Origin: Desulfobacula sp.
GTDB taxonomy: Bacteria > Desulfobacterota > Desulfobacteria > Desulfobacterales > Desulfobacteraceae
NCBI GenBank assembly: GCA_013792075.1
Contig: VMSR01000215.1
Coordinates: 1-57,753 of the forward strand
Direction: 5' to 3'
Length of the DNA stretch: 57,753 nt
In this document: in pieces, positions 45,102 to 53,533 of the stretch
Layout of the letters: each line of letters begins with the position of its first letter
How positions within the stretch are numbered: position 1 is the stretch's first letter
The notes under the pieces: generated by a model
Told to the model about the DNA's origin: nothing
The model's input: the letters and a program-made list of their open reading frames with translations, nothing else
The model's database searches: none
Made by a program: the position numbers and the translations under genes

Positions 45102-46181
45102 TTACCTTATCTTAAGTGTACTCAATGAAATCAGGGCCAGGGTAATGGCGATGATCCAGAATCTCACGATGACCTTGGACTCATGCCAGCCCTTGAGTTC
45201 AAAATGGTGGTGCAGGGGCGCCATCCTGAAGACGCGCTTTCCCTTTGATATTTTAAAATAGGAAACCTGGATGATGACGGACATGGCTTCGATGACAAAA
45301 AGTCCCCCCACAATGAGCAACAAAATTTCCTGCTTGGTAACCACGGCAATGGTGCCCAGGATGGCGCCCAGGGGGATGGATCCGGAATCTCCCATGAACA
45401 CCTGGGCCGGGTGGGCATTGAACCAGAGAAACCCCAGGCCCGCACCGGCCAGAATTCCGCAGATAACGGTAATTTCTCCGGCCGATGCAATGTGCCGGAC
45501 ATGGAGATATCCGGCAAACTGGGTGTGGCCTGCCACATAGGCAAAAAACATATAGGTCACACTGGCCACAATATAGGGGCCTATGGCAAGTCCGTCCAAT
45601 CCGTCTGTCAGGTTGACGGCATTGGAGGTTCCCACAATCACCAGGCAGGCAAAGGGAATATAATAAAGCCCTAGGTCAGGGGAGAAATCTTTAAAAAAAG
45701 GAATGGTCAGGGTGGTGTTGAAATCCGGACATTTATAGATCAAAAATCCGATGATCAGCCCGAAAAGAACCTGGATGGTAAACTTTCCCCTGGCGGTAAA
45801 GCCCATGTTTCTTTTTTTGATTTGCATCAAATAGTCGTCAATAAAGCCGATAAATCCAAAAAGAAGAACGGTTAACAAAAGGATGGAAACATAATGATTG
45901 GAGATGTTTCCCCAGAGAATGGTTGACAGGAAAACGGAAAAAAGAATCAGAATTCCGCCCATGGTAGGGGTTCCCTGCTTTCCCAGGTGGGACTTGGGTC
46001 CGTCTGTCTGGATGATCTGGCCGATCTGCATTCGGGAAAGCTGGCGAATGACAAAGGGACCGAGCAAAAGGCAGATCAGAAAAGCCGTTAGACTGCCGTA
46101 TATGGTTCTAAAGGTAATATACCGGAATATATTCAGGGCTGAATAATATTCACGCAATGGATATAAAAACTGGTAGAGCAT
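45102..46181 (-). CDS. mraY: Phospho-N-acetylmuramoyl-pentapeptide transferase
   Basis: The 359-residue polytopic membrane enzyme makes lipid I. Diagnostic segments are DGPKSHLGKQGTPTMGG, FIDDYLM, NLTDGLDGLAIGP, MGDSGSIPLGA and the PLHHHFELKGWHE loop. The start at 46181 (MLYQFLYPLREYYSAL) matches the family and has CTAAGG upstream; the frame is open 34 codons further, into murEF, but without similarity. It follows murEF after 5 bases. Confidence 0.96.
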   Translation of the reverse strand: MLYQFLYPLREYYSALNIFRYITFRTIYGSLTAFLICLLLGPFVIRQLSRMQIGQIIQTDGPKSHLGKQGTPTMGGILILFSVFLSTILWGNISNHYVSILLLTVLLFGFIGFIDDYLMQIKKRNMGFTARGKFTIQVLFGLIIGFLIYKCPDFNTTLTIPFFKDFSPDLGLYYIPFACLVIVGTSNAVNLTDGLDGLAIGPYIVASVTYMFFAYVAGHTQFAGYLHVRHIASAGEITVICGILAGAGLGFLWFNAHPAQVFMGDSGSIPLGAILGTIAVVTKQEILLLIVGGLFVIEAMSVIIQVSYFKISKGKRVFRMAPLHHHFELKGWHESKVIVRFWIIAITLALISLSTLKIR

Positions 46182-46186
46182 GGACC

Positions 46187-49100
46187 TTAGATTACCTTTC
46201 TGGTTGGTTGGGTTATTTTTGTCTTCATGTCTGAAATAATGGTTTCCATGGCCATGCCCCGGGACCCTTTGAAAAGAATCCAATCGCCTTTTTGGGCCAG
46301 GTGCACGGAATGATCGCCAATTTCCTGTTTTGATCCCCAGAAAATTTTGTCTTCTGAAAGACCTTTTTCAAGGGCACCATACCGCAGGTGAGCTACTTGC
46401 TCGCCAAACAGATATAAGCGGGATACCCTTAGTTCTGCCGCAAGGTTTCCGATTTCCCGGTGGAGCTTGTCCGAGTCTTTGCCAAGTTCCAGCATGTCAC
46501 CGAGTATGGCAATGGCTGTTTTCCCCTTTGCCATGAGCATTAGGGTTTTCAGGGCCTGGGCCATGGATGCGGGATTGGCATTATAGGTATCATCAATGAA
46601 AGAAATACCATTGGGAAGCTGATCCATCTTCATGCGGCCGGAAACAGGGGTAAAGGCGGCAAGTCCTGTTCGGATCCCCTGGCTTGAAATTCCGGCAATT
46701 TTTGCGGCAGTGATGGCGGCAAGGGCATTGTTGACCATAAAAGGAGCAGGGGAGCCAATGGAATAAACACTTGCGTCTTTTGTATCCCCAAGCTTGAAGG
46801 TTGTGGTTTGACCGGTGATTTTGATATCCAGTGCACGGGTATCAGCGTCTTTATCAGATCCAAAGAACACAAGCTGGGTGATGTCTTTGTTTTTTTGGGC
46901 ACAGGCTTCAAGGATTTCCCGTCTTTCATCATCCGCAAAAATGACGGCACAGCCATCTTCCCTGACATGCTCAAAAATTTCACCCTTGGCCCTGGCAACA
47001 TTGTCTGCATTTTTTAAGCCTTCAAGATGGGCACCCGCGGTATTGGTGACAATGGCAATATCCGGGCAGGCGATTTGGCAGAGCCTGAAAATTTCACCGG
47101 GGTGGTTCATGCCCATTTCAATGACAGCCCATTCATGGGCAGAAGAGAGGTTCAGCAGGGTCAGGGGCATGCCGATTTCATTGTTGAAATTTCCCTTGGT
47201 TGCCAGGGTGTGAAACCGTGTTTTAAATATTTCCTGGGTGATCTTCCGGGTGGTGGTTTTGCCGTTGGAGCCGGTAATGGCGATCAGTTTTACATTTGAA
47301 CGCAGTCTTTGATACCTGGCAAGGCTTCCCAGGGCCGTCATTGTATCGTCTGTCTCAAAAAAAAGAGTTCCCTTTTTTTCCATCAGGCCCACAAGGGATG
47401 GGTCAAGGGTGGTGACATACCCCTTTTTGGCAACAATTGCCCGGATGCCTTTTTGAATAAGGTCCGGGATAAACCCATGGCCGTCAAAGGTTTCGCCCTT
47501 GAGGGCAAGAAAAACCTCGGTGGAGGTGATGGTCCTGGAATCTGTATTGATCCGGGTAAACAAAGGGGAGGGGGTAAGGGTGCCCATGACAGGCGCCGCA
47601 CCCAGGGCGCTGGACAGGTCCTGTCCGCTCCATTGAATGGGGGTAAACCTTGTTTCGTATTTTTGACAGGCCCGGATCAGCTCTTCTGTGTCATCAAAGT
47701 GGATGGTGCCTGCATTGGTGATCTGGTAGGTTTCGTGCCCTTTGCCGGCGGCCACAATAATATCGGATGGGTTGGATATCATGACGGCAAGCTCTATGGC
47801 TTTTTTCCGGTCCACTTCCTTGAAATAGCCTTTTTTCCCGGGACAGGTGGAAAGGGTGTCCTGATCCAGCTCACAGATGTTGTCCTCCCGGATACCGGCA
47901 ATGATGTCCTTGACAATGGCTTCCGGGGATTCGCTTCTGGGGTTGTCAGAGGTGACAATGGCCACATCACTGTATTTACAGGCAATTTTTCCCATGAGGG
48001 GGCGTTTGGTCCGGTCCCTGTCCCCACCGCACCCGAATACTGTGATAACCCGTTCCGGTGCCCGCTGTGCCAGGGTGGAAAGAATAGATTCAAGTGCATC
48101 GGGTGTATGGGCATAATCCACAAACAAATAGCGGTTGAGGGGGTTGTTTATTTTTTCCAGGCGGCCGGGCACCCGGGTCAAAGATTCTATGCCCTGTTGA
48201 ATCTTTTCTGTGCCGATGCCGATTGCATGAGCAGCACCCACAGCACATAAAATATTTTCAAGGTTGAAGCGGCCGGTCAGGGATGTCTTCAGAGAAAATT
48301 GCCCGCCAGGCAGGCAAATGGTGCCGGACAGTCCGTTAATATCATCGGTTATATCCACAGCCGTCACGTCTGCAGGGAGGCGATGGCTGAGGGTAAATTT
48401 TTTGTAGGAGATGGCGTCTGCCAGAACCTTTCCCCTGGCATCGTCGATGTTAATAATGGCCGGAGCTCTGCCTGTCCTGCTTTTGGGCCCTAAAAAATCG
48501 GTAAAAAATCGTTTTTTACACGCAAAGTAGCCTTCCATTGACCCATGGTAATCCAGGTGATCCTGGGTCAGATTGGTATAGACCCCGGCATCAAACTCAC
48601 AGGTATCCACCCGGGACTGGGAAAGGCCGTGGGAGGAAACTTCCATTATAACGTGGGTGATTCCGGCCTCTTGCATGTTGAACAGCGCCTTTTGCAGTTC
48701 AATGGCGTCCGGGGTGGTGACGGGATTGTCAAATGTTTTTCCCTTGTACCGGATATTGACCGTGCCAATGACGCCGCAGCTAAAGCCGCAGGCGTTGAAA
48801 ATGCTTTCCAGTATCCAGGTGGTGGTCGTTTTTCCGTTGGTTCCGGTGATGCCCACCAGTGTCAGGTTTCTTGAAGGCCAGCCGTAGAAATTTGCCGCCA
48901 CAATGGCAATGGCTTTTCTGGAATCTTCCACAAGGATGAGAGTGACGGACCCGGGGATATCTGATTTTACGGGTTTTTCCTGGGCAATGATGGCAATGGC
49001 CCCATTCTCAATGGCCTGGTCAATATAGTCATGGCCATCTGCTGAATTGCCCTTGATTGCCAGAAAAAGTCCGCCCGGTTTAATGTCCTGGGCCCTGGAA

Positions 49101-49195
49101 CTGATGGCAAGAATATCAATATTCTCTCCAGATTCCAAAACCAGATCGGTTGTCTTTTTCAGGTCACAGCCCTTGATCAGTGCAGACAATTTCAA
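46187..49195 (-). CDS. murE: MurE-MurF fusion: UDP-MurNAc-tripeptide synthetase / tripeptide:D-Ala-D-Ala ligase
   Basis: A single 1002-residue frame contains two complete Mur ligases. Residues 1 to about 512 are MurE, with GTNGKTTTT at 118-126, the tail region VFGCGGDRDRTKRPLMG and DNPR at 417-420, which indicates meso-diaminopimelate specificity. Residues about 520-1002 are MurF, with NTDSRTITSTEVFLALKGE, a second ATP loop TGSNGKTTTR at 641-650 and the C-terminal DDTYNANPASM. The junction is a short non-conserved stretch (about 510-545). No stop or frame change separates the halves. The start is a TTG at 49195 overlapping the ftsI stop by 4 bases, with GGGAG upstream. In most bacteria these are two genes. 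Confidence 0.95.
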   Translation of the reverse strand: MKLSALIKGCDLKKTTDLVLESGENIDILAISSRAQDIKPGGLFLAIKGNSADGHDYIDQAIENGAIAIIAQEKPVKSDIPGSVTLILVEDSRKAIAIVAANFYGWPSRNLTLVGITGTNGKTTTTWILESIFNACGFSCGVIGTVNIRYKGKTFDNPVTTPDAIELQKALFNMQEAGITHVIMEVSSHGLSQSRVDTCEFDAGVYTNLTQDHLDYHGSMEGYFACKKRFFTDFLGPKSRTGRAPAIINIDDARGKVLADAISYKKFTLSHRLPADVTAVDITDDINGLSGTICLPGGQFSLKTSLTGRFNLENILCAVGAAHAIGIGTEKIQQGIESLTRVPGRLEKINNPLNRYLFVDYAHTPDALESILSTLAQRAPERVITVFGCGGDRDRTKRPLMGKIACKYSDVAIVTSDNPRSESPEAIVKDIIAGIREDNICELDQDTLSTCPGKKGYFKEVDRKKAIELAVMISNPSDIIVAAGKGHETYQITNAGTIHFDDTEELIRACQKYETRFTPIQWSGQDLSSALGAAPVMGTLTPSPLFTRINTDSRTITSTEVFLALKGETFDGHGFIPDLIQKGIRAIVAKKGYVTTLDPSLVGLMEKKGTLFFETDDTMTALGSLARYQRLRSNVKLIAITGSNGKTTTRKITQEIFKTRFHTLATKGNFNNEIGMPLTLLNLSSAHEWAVIEMGMNHPGEIFRLCQIACPDIAIVTNTAGAHLEGLKNADNVARAKGEIFEHVREDGCAVIFADDERREILEACAQKNKDITQLVFFGSDKDADTRALDIKITGQTTTFKLGDTKDASVYSIGSPAPFMVNNALAAITAAKIAGISSQGIRTGLAAFTPVSGRMKMDQLPNGISFIDDTYNANPASMAQALKTLMLMAKGKTAIAILGDMLELGKDSDKLHREIGNLAAELRVSRLYLFGEQVAHLRYGALEKGLSEDKIFWGSKQEIGDHSVHLAQKGDWILFKGSRGMAMETIISDMKTKITQPTRKVI

Positions 49196-50925
49196 TTTTT
49201 CTCTCCCTTTGTGACTGCTGCGATCATGGATTTTGTCCGTTCAGGTGCAATATTCAGATAGTTAAAGGATTTGGCCAGAATGGTTTTAAATGCAGGCGCT
49301 GCCACATCCCCGCCATAATGCTGTTTTTGGGGTTCATCTATCACCACAAGGATGGCAAGTTCCGGGTTTTCCTGGGGGGCAAATCCGGCAAAAGCCGAAA
49401 TATATTTGTTTTTTGCATATCCGGCCTGTCCTGTGCTGGCCTTTTGGGCAGTGCTTGTTTTTCCACAAACTGCATAGCCTTCCATGGCCGCTTTTGTGCC
49501 GGTTCCTTCTTCCTGGACCACCAGGTTCATCATATGTTTGACCTGGGCGGCTGTTTTGGGTGAAATTATCTGGCGGAGCCGTGTGGGGGCAAATACTTCA
49601 AGCTCATTGCCGGTATTGGAGATGATCTTTTTGATGAGCATGGGTTTCATGAGCATGCCGCCGTTGGCAATGGCAGAGATGCCTGAAATCAGCTGGAGAG
49701 ATGAAACCGCGAGGCCCTGGCCAAAAGAGATGGCACCGGCATCGATGTTTGACCATTTCTCATGGGGAAGCAGGGTGCCATTGGTTTCACCCGGGCAGCC
49801 CACATCGGTTTTGTCACCAAATCCAAAGCCGGCCAGGTAATAGTGAAGTGCTTCTTTTCCAATGGTTTCGGAAATTTTTGCAGCGCCGATATTGCTGGAA
49901 AACTGGACAATCTGGTTTAAGGTGAGCCATTCCCTGGGATGGGTATCATGGATGGTAAACCTGCCGATACGATACTCACCCTTTTCGCAAAAGAAAATGG
50001 ATTTTGGGGTAAATCCCTTTTCAAGGGCCGCAGCTGCTGTGAATACTTTTATGATGGAGCCCGGCTCAAAGGCATCGGTCAAGGCCCTGTTCCTGTATGT
50101 GTCCTTGTCCGAGGACATGTAATTGTTGGGGTTGAATCCCGGGTAATGGGCAATGGCCAGCAATTCCCCTGTGGAGGGTTTCATGACAAGGGCCATCCCG
50201 GATTTTGCCCGGTGGTCCCGAACGGTTTGTTCAAGGGTCCTTTCCGAAAGAAACTGAATTTTTTTATCAATGGTCAGCACAATGGAATTGCCCTTTAATT
50301 CCATTCTCGGATTTTGGTTGATGTCCAGGACCCTGCCGGCGCCGTCTCTTCTTACTTTTATGTTGACAATATCTCCGTCGAGGATGTCATTGTATTTGAA
50401 TTCCAGACCTTCCAGACCTGAATCGTTTTCTCCTGTAAACCCGATGACCTGGGCTGCCAGGTCGCGATTGGGGTAAAAGCGCTTGGAATCGTTTTCAAAA
50501 TAGATTCCCTGGAGTTTCAGGGCTCTGATCTGGTCAGCCTGGGCTGTGGACACCTTTCTGGCAATCATGGTAAACCGCCCGCGCCGGGACAATTTTTCTT
50601 TTACAGATTTTTCATCTGTTTTCAGGATCCGTGCCAGGTCTTTTGCCGCCTGGGCCGTGTTGCGGATCTGGGATGGATCGGCTGTTATGGTGGGGGCATC
50701 AATATTGGTACCCAGTTCATTGAGATTCCGGTCCAGAATCTGACCCCGTTCCCCTTTAATGGTAAGGTCTTTGGAATAACTTTGTTCCGCTTTTTCCGTT
50801 AGGTCCCGGGCCTCGAAAATCTGAACTTCAAAGGACTTCGCCCCCAAAAAACAGAGACACCCCACTAGCAGGATCTGAACCATAAGAATTCGCCGCTGGG
50901 TCTTTTTTTGGGGAGCGGTTTTCAT
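49192..50925 (-). CDS. ftsI: Septal peptidoglycan transpeptidase FtsI (PBP3)
   Basis: The 577-residue class B penicillin-binding protein has an N-terminal membrane segment (about 12-30), a PBP dimerisation/pedestal domain with GERGQILDRN, and the transpeptidase domain. Its active site shows S290-IIK, SSN at 343-345 and KTS at 489-491 (KTST where KTGT is more usual). No PASTA domains follow, so it is FtsI-like and not a SpoVD/PBP2x type. It begins at ATG 50925, overlapping ftsL by one base (TAATG), and couples to murEF. Confidence 0.95.
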   Translation of the reverse strand: MKTAPQKKTQRRILMVQILLVGCLCFLGAKSFEVQIFEARDLTEKAEQSYSKDLTIKGERGQILDRNLNELGTNIDAPTITADPSQIRNTAQAAKDLARILKTDEKSVKEKLSRRGRFTMIARKVSTAQADQIRALKLQGIYFENDSKRFYPNRDLAAQVIGFTGENDSGLEGLEFKYNDILDGDIVNIKVRRDGAGRVLDINQNPRMELKGNSIVLTIDKKIQFLSERTLEQTVRDHRAKSGMALVMKPSTGELLAIAHYPGFNPNNYMSSDKDTYRNRALTDAFEPGSIIKVFTAAAALEKGFTPKSIFFCEKGEYRIGRFTIHDTHPREWLTLNQIVQFSSNIGAAKISETIGKEALHYYLAGFGFGDKTDVGCPGETNGTLLPHEKWSNIDAGAISFGQGLAVSSLQLISGISAIANGGMLMKPMLIKKIISNTGNELEVFAPTRLRQIISPKTAAQVKHMMNLVVQEEGTGTKAAMEGYAVCGKTSTAQKASTGQAGYAKNKYISAFAGFAPQENPELAILVVIDEPQKQHYGGDVAAPAFKTILAKSFNYLNIAPERTKSMIAAVTKGEKN

Positions 50926-51251
50926 TATTGGTCCGTTCCTGAAAGGTAAATGGTTTGACTAAACGCATCGGTTGAAAGGTTCAGGTGGGTTCTGGCAATC
51001 TTTGTGATCCGTGTATCTGATTTGAGCCTGTCCCGTTCAAGGGACAACTCTTTTTTATAGGACATGTTTTTTGTGATGCCTGCCTGGGCATGGGATATCC
51101 TTAATATGGCCTGGGTAGACTCTGTCCTGACCCATGCATGGACCATGAGTTCACAAAACAGGATGGCAATCAGTGCCAGCCATCTGAAACCTATGTGCTG
51201 CCGGTTCTGTGTTGTGGTTTTTAATGTCATGGGTCCCTTCAGTGTATTCAT
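50925..51251 (-). CDS. ftsL: Cell division protein FtsL
   Basis: The 108-residue bitopic protein has a short basic N-terminus, one membrane helix (about 24-42, WLALIAILFCELMVHAWV) and a periplasmic coiled-coil with heptad-like spacing (MSYKKELSLERDRLKSD). Sequence identity among FtsL proteins is low, so the call rests on topology and on its position between rsmH and ftsI. ATG 51251 overlaps the rsmH stop (ATGA). Confidence 0.85.
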   Translation of the reverse strand: MNTLKGPMTLKTTTQNRQHIGFRWLALIAILFCELMVHAWVRTESTQAILRISHAQAGITKNMSYKKELSLERDRLKSDTRITKIARTHLNLSTDAFSQTIYLSGTDQ

Positions 51252-52186
51252 ATTCTTTCTGCCACCCGAAGTTTGGAACTTCGGGCCATTGGGTTTGCAT
51301 CTATCTCCGCTTGTGTGGGAAGCAATGGTTTTTTAAGGATTGATCTCAGCATGGGTACAAATCCGCACATGCAATGGGGGAATTGCCTGGGGCAGGTGCA
51401 CCCGGCTTCAAATTTTCTCAAGCCGTGTTTGACAATGCGGTCCTCAAGGGAGTGAAAGGAAATAATACAGACCCGTCCGCCCTTTACAAGCAGGGAAGGA
51501 AGGTCTTTCATAAAGGTTTCAAGCTGGGCCAGTTCCTGGTTAACCTCAATTCGCAAGGCCTGGAAAACCCGGGTGGCCGGATGGATTTTCTGGGCAAAGA
51601 TTTGTTTTGCAGGGGTTGCATCCACAAGGATCTGGGCCAGTTCTTTGCTCGTTTCAATGGGGGCTTCTTCCCGTTTTTTTATAATGGTCCGTGTGAGTTT
51701 CCTGGAAAACCGTTCCTCTCCAAATTTAAAAAAAATATTAACCAAATCTTTTTCCGTGTAGGTGTTTATAACCTGCCGCGCCGTGAGGGGGGTCCGGATA
51801 TCCATTCGCATATCCAGGGGTTCGTCTTTGTTGAAACTGAACCCGCGATTCCCATTCACCAGCTGGTTGAAGGAAAAACCCAGGTCAAGGAGGATGGAAT
51901 TGACGCCGGTGATACCGCATGATTCCAGAATTTCCGGGAGTTTGGAAAAATTGCTATGGAACAATCGGATGTTTTTTTCAAAGGGATTAAGCACTTTTTT
52001 CGCGTTGTCAATGGCGTCCATGTCCTGGTCAATGCCCAGGAGAGTGCCATTGGGGAGGATGGCCCTGATAGTTGAAAGCGCATGTCCTGAACCGCCCAAG
52101 GTACAATCCACACAAATGTCTCCGGGTTTCAGGTTTTGATACTCATGCACTTCCTTTGGCATGACAGATGTATGTTCAAATCCCAT
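51248..52186 (-). CDS. rsmH: 16S rRNA (cytosine-1402-N4)-methyltransferase
   Basis: The 312-residue protein (formerly MraW) shows the start HTSVMPKEVHEYQNLKPGDICVDCTLGGSGHA, the SAM-site segments LGIDQDMDAI and SILLDLGFSFNQL, and the C-terminal CIISFHSLEDRIVKHGLRKF. It is the second gene of the dcw cluster, 2 bases after mraZ, as in most bacteria. Confidence 0.97.
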   Translation of the reverse strand: MGFEHTSVMPKEVHEYQNLKPGDICVDCTLGGSGHALSTIRAILPNGTLLGIDQDMDAIDNAKKVLNPFEKNIRLFHSNFSKLPEILESCGITGVNSILLDLGFSFNQLVNGNRGFSFNKDEPLDMRMDIRTPLTARQVINTYTEKDLVNIFFKFGEERFSRKLTRTIIKKREEAPIETSKELAQILVDATPAKQIFAQKIHPATRVFQALRIEVNQELAQLETFMKDLPSLLVKGGRVCIISFHSLEDRIVKHGLRKFEAGCTCPRQFPHCMCGFVPMLRSILKKPLLPTQAEIDANPMARSSKLRVAERI

Positions 52187-52188
52187 TT

Positions 52189-52629
52189 TTACAACCCTAG
52201 GGAAGCAATTTCTTCTCGTACTTCCTCTTTTTCAAGTTCTTGCTCCATTTTGAGGTTCTCGTGATCCCATTTTTCCCTGGACCAAATTTCAAACCGGTCC
52301 AGAACACCCACAAGGACAATATCCTTTTCAATATCAGCATAGGTTCTTAAACTCTGGGGAATAAGAATCCTATCCTGGTTATCGCATTTCAACGGGCAGG
52401 CATTGCCAAGAAAAAAACGTTTGAATTTTTCCATACTGGCGCTTTTGGCCGCACGGATTCTTTGTTCAAGTTTTTTCCATTCATCGAAGGTATACGCGTA
52501 GATACAGCCGTCCTTGATTGAGATCACCACCCCGTATTCATCATCTGCCTTCAAGACCTTCCGGAACCTTGCCGGAATGATAATCCTGCCTTTTGGGTCA
52601 ATTGTATGAAAGGAGCTTGATCGAAACAC
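52189..52629 (-). CDS. mraZ: Transcriptional regulator MraZ
   Basis: The 146-residue protein carries two MraZ/AbrB-like repeats: FRSSSFHTIDPKGRIIIPARFRKVL at the start and a second with GNACPLKCDNQDRILIPQSLRTYADI. MraZ binds its own promoter and represses or tunes the dcw cluster. The start is a GTG at 52629 with AGGCGG 6 bases upstream. It is the first gene of the cluster, and a periodic operator lies just upstream. Confidence 0.95.
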   Translation of the reverse strand: MFRSSSFHTIDPKGRIIIPARFRKVLKADDEYGVVISIKDGCIYAYTFDEWKKLEQRIRAAKSASMEKFKRFFLGNACPLKCDNQDRILIPQSLRTYADIEKDIVLVGVLDRFEIWSREKWDHENLKMEQELEKEEVREEIASLGL

Positions 52630-52656
52630 TTATTACCGCCTCAGTAAAAATTACAT

Positions 52657-52683
52657 CCACTTTCCACCACCATACGACACACT
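52657..52683 (-). promoter_or_regulatory. MraZ-type operator: three repeats with 10-bp period
   Basis: Read on the minus strand, AGTGTGT (52683-52677), ATGGTGG (52673-52667) and AAAGTGG (52663-52657) share the pattern A-N-N-GTG-K and start exactly 10 bases apart. MraZ proteins are known to bind several direct repeats spaced about one helical turn apart upstream of mraZ. The array abuts the -10 box and lies before the mraZ start, well placed for autoregulation. Confidence 0.6.
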
Positions 52684-52709
52684 TTTACGAAAAATGCGCT
52701 GTAAGTCAA
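52682..52709 (-). promoter_or_regulatory. Promoter of the dcw cluster
   Basis: On the minus strand TTGACT (52709-52704) is followed after 16 bases by TAAAAG (52687-52682), with 5 of 6 and 4 of 6 consensus matches. The predicted start is within the operator repeats and about 45 bases before mraZ. Confidence 0.55.
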
Positions 52710-52746
52710 GAAGAAAATTCAAAATATTTTATAATTTTTAATGAAA

Positions 52747-52765
52747 TTGCCTGTTTTAAAGGCAA
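52747..52765 (-). terminator. Weak terminator-like hairpin between the response regulator and the dcw promoter
   Basis: TTGCCT (52747-52752) pairs with AGGCAA (52760-52765) around a 7-base loop; on the minus strand TTTCATT follows. The stem is short, so termination of the upstream response-regulator message is only possible. The rest of 52710-52967 is non-coding, and I saw nothing else of note in it. Confidence 0.3.
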
Positions 52766-52967
52766 AGGCCCGGGGGTGTGTGAAGGGGAGTAAAGTGGTT
52801 CTTATGGTATGGCTCTGTGGTTTTCCGAAAAAGACTATGGAGAAATATATTTAAAATCAATAGGTTAGCTTTTTGGGGATCTTGGGCGTGATGCGGAAAA
52901 ATAGGCATGTTGGGGGGTAAAGTGGAGTGAAGGAGAGGAAACGTTTTGGGTTCTTATTTTAAACGGA

Positions 52968-53384
52968 TTATGGGGTATTGATCAATTGATCGATGGTTTT
53001 TTTTAATTCAGCAAGCCGATAGGGTTTGGGGATAACACCCTTGAGTCCGTATGCCTTGTAATTGGACATGACCGGATTGTTTGAATTGCCTGAAGATAAA
53101 ACAATACATGCATGGGGATCCAGTTCGAGGATCTTTTTTGAGGCATCTTCACCCCCCATACCGCCGGGAATGGTCAGATCCATGATCACCATGGAGAAAG
53201 GGGCCTTTTGTTCGCAGGCTTCACAATAGCGATCAATCGCCTCTTGTCCGGTTTCCGCCAAAACAACGGAATAACCGAATTTTTCAAGCATTTTCTGGGT
53301 AATGGTGAGGATATGGTGTTCGTCATCCATAACAAGGATTTTGATCCGGGTATCTGAACAGAGCGTATGATTTTCTGAGACCAT
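52968..53384 (-). CDS. Single-domain response regulator (REC only)
   Basis: The 138-residue protein is a lone receiver domain: acidic pair in VMDDEHHIL, phospho-acceptor D69 in VIMDLTIPGGMGG, the switch serine in VLSSGNSNNP and the lysine in PKPYRL. There is no output domain. Such proteins usually relay phosphate or regulate by protein contact, often with a hybrid kinase encoded elsewhere. AAGGA precedes the ATG. It lies between the Gld-type ABC cluster and the dcw cluster without evident functional linkage to either. Confidence 0.88.
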   Translation of the reverse strand: MVSENHTLCSDTRIKILVMDDEHHILTITQKMLEKFGYSVVLAETGQEAIDRYCEACEQKAPFSMVIMDLTIPGGMGGEDASKKILELDPHACIVLSSGNSNNPVMSNYKAYGLKGVIPKPYRLAELKKTIDQLINTP

Positions 53385-53484
53385 GGTTTTTCCTTTGCAT
53401 CAAGCGGAAGATGAACATGATTATTCAAGTATCCAAAATTATATCAGAAACAAAAAATAAAAAAAACCAAAAATTGATTCTAAC

Positions 53485-53509
53485 GTCCGCTGGAAATTGT
53501 CCGGCGGAC
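53485..53509 (-). terminator. Probable terminator after the DUF4340 gene
   Basis: GTCCGC (53485-53490) pairs with GCGGAC (53504-53509), and GG/CC can extend the stem past one mismatch. On the minus strand it is followed by a T-rich tract including a run of eight T about 20 bases on. It begins 25 bases after the DUF4340 stop. Confidence 0.5.
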
Positions 53510-53533
53510 TTTAGAAACCGATTCACTTTTCAG

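Noticed and set aside
52792-52925. AAAGTGG at 52792-52798 and 52919-52925 on the plus strand as further MraZ boxes
   Set aside because: They are single copies without 10-bp partners, on the other strand and away from the promoter.
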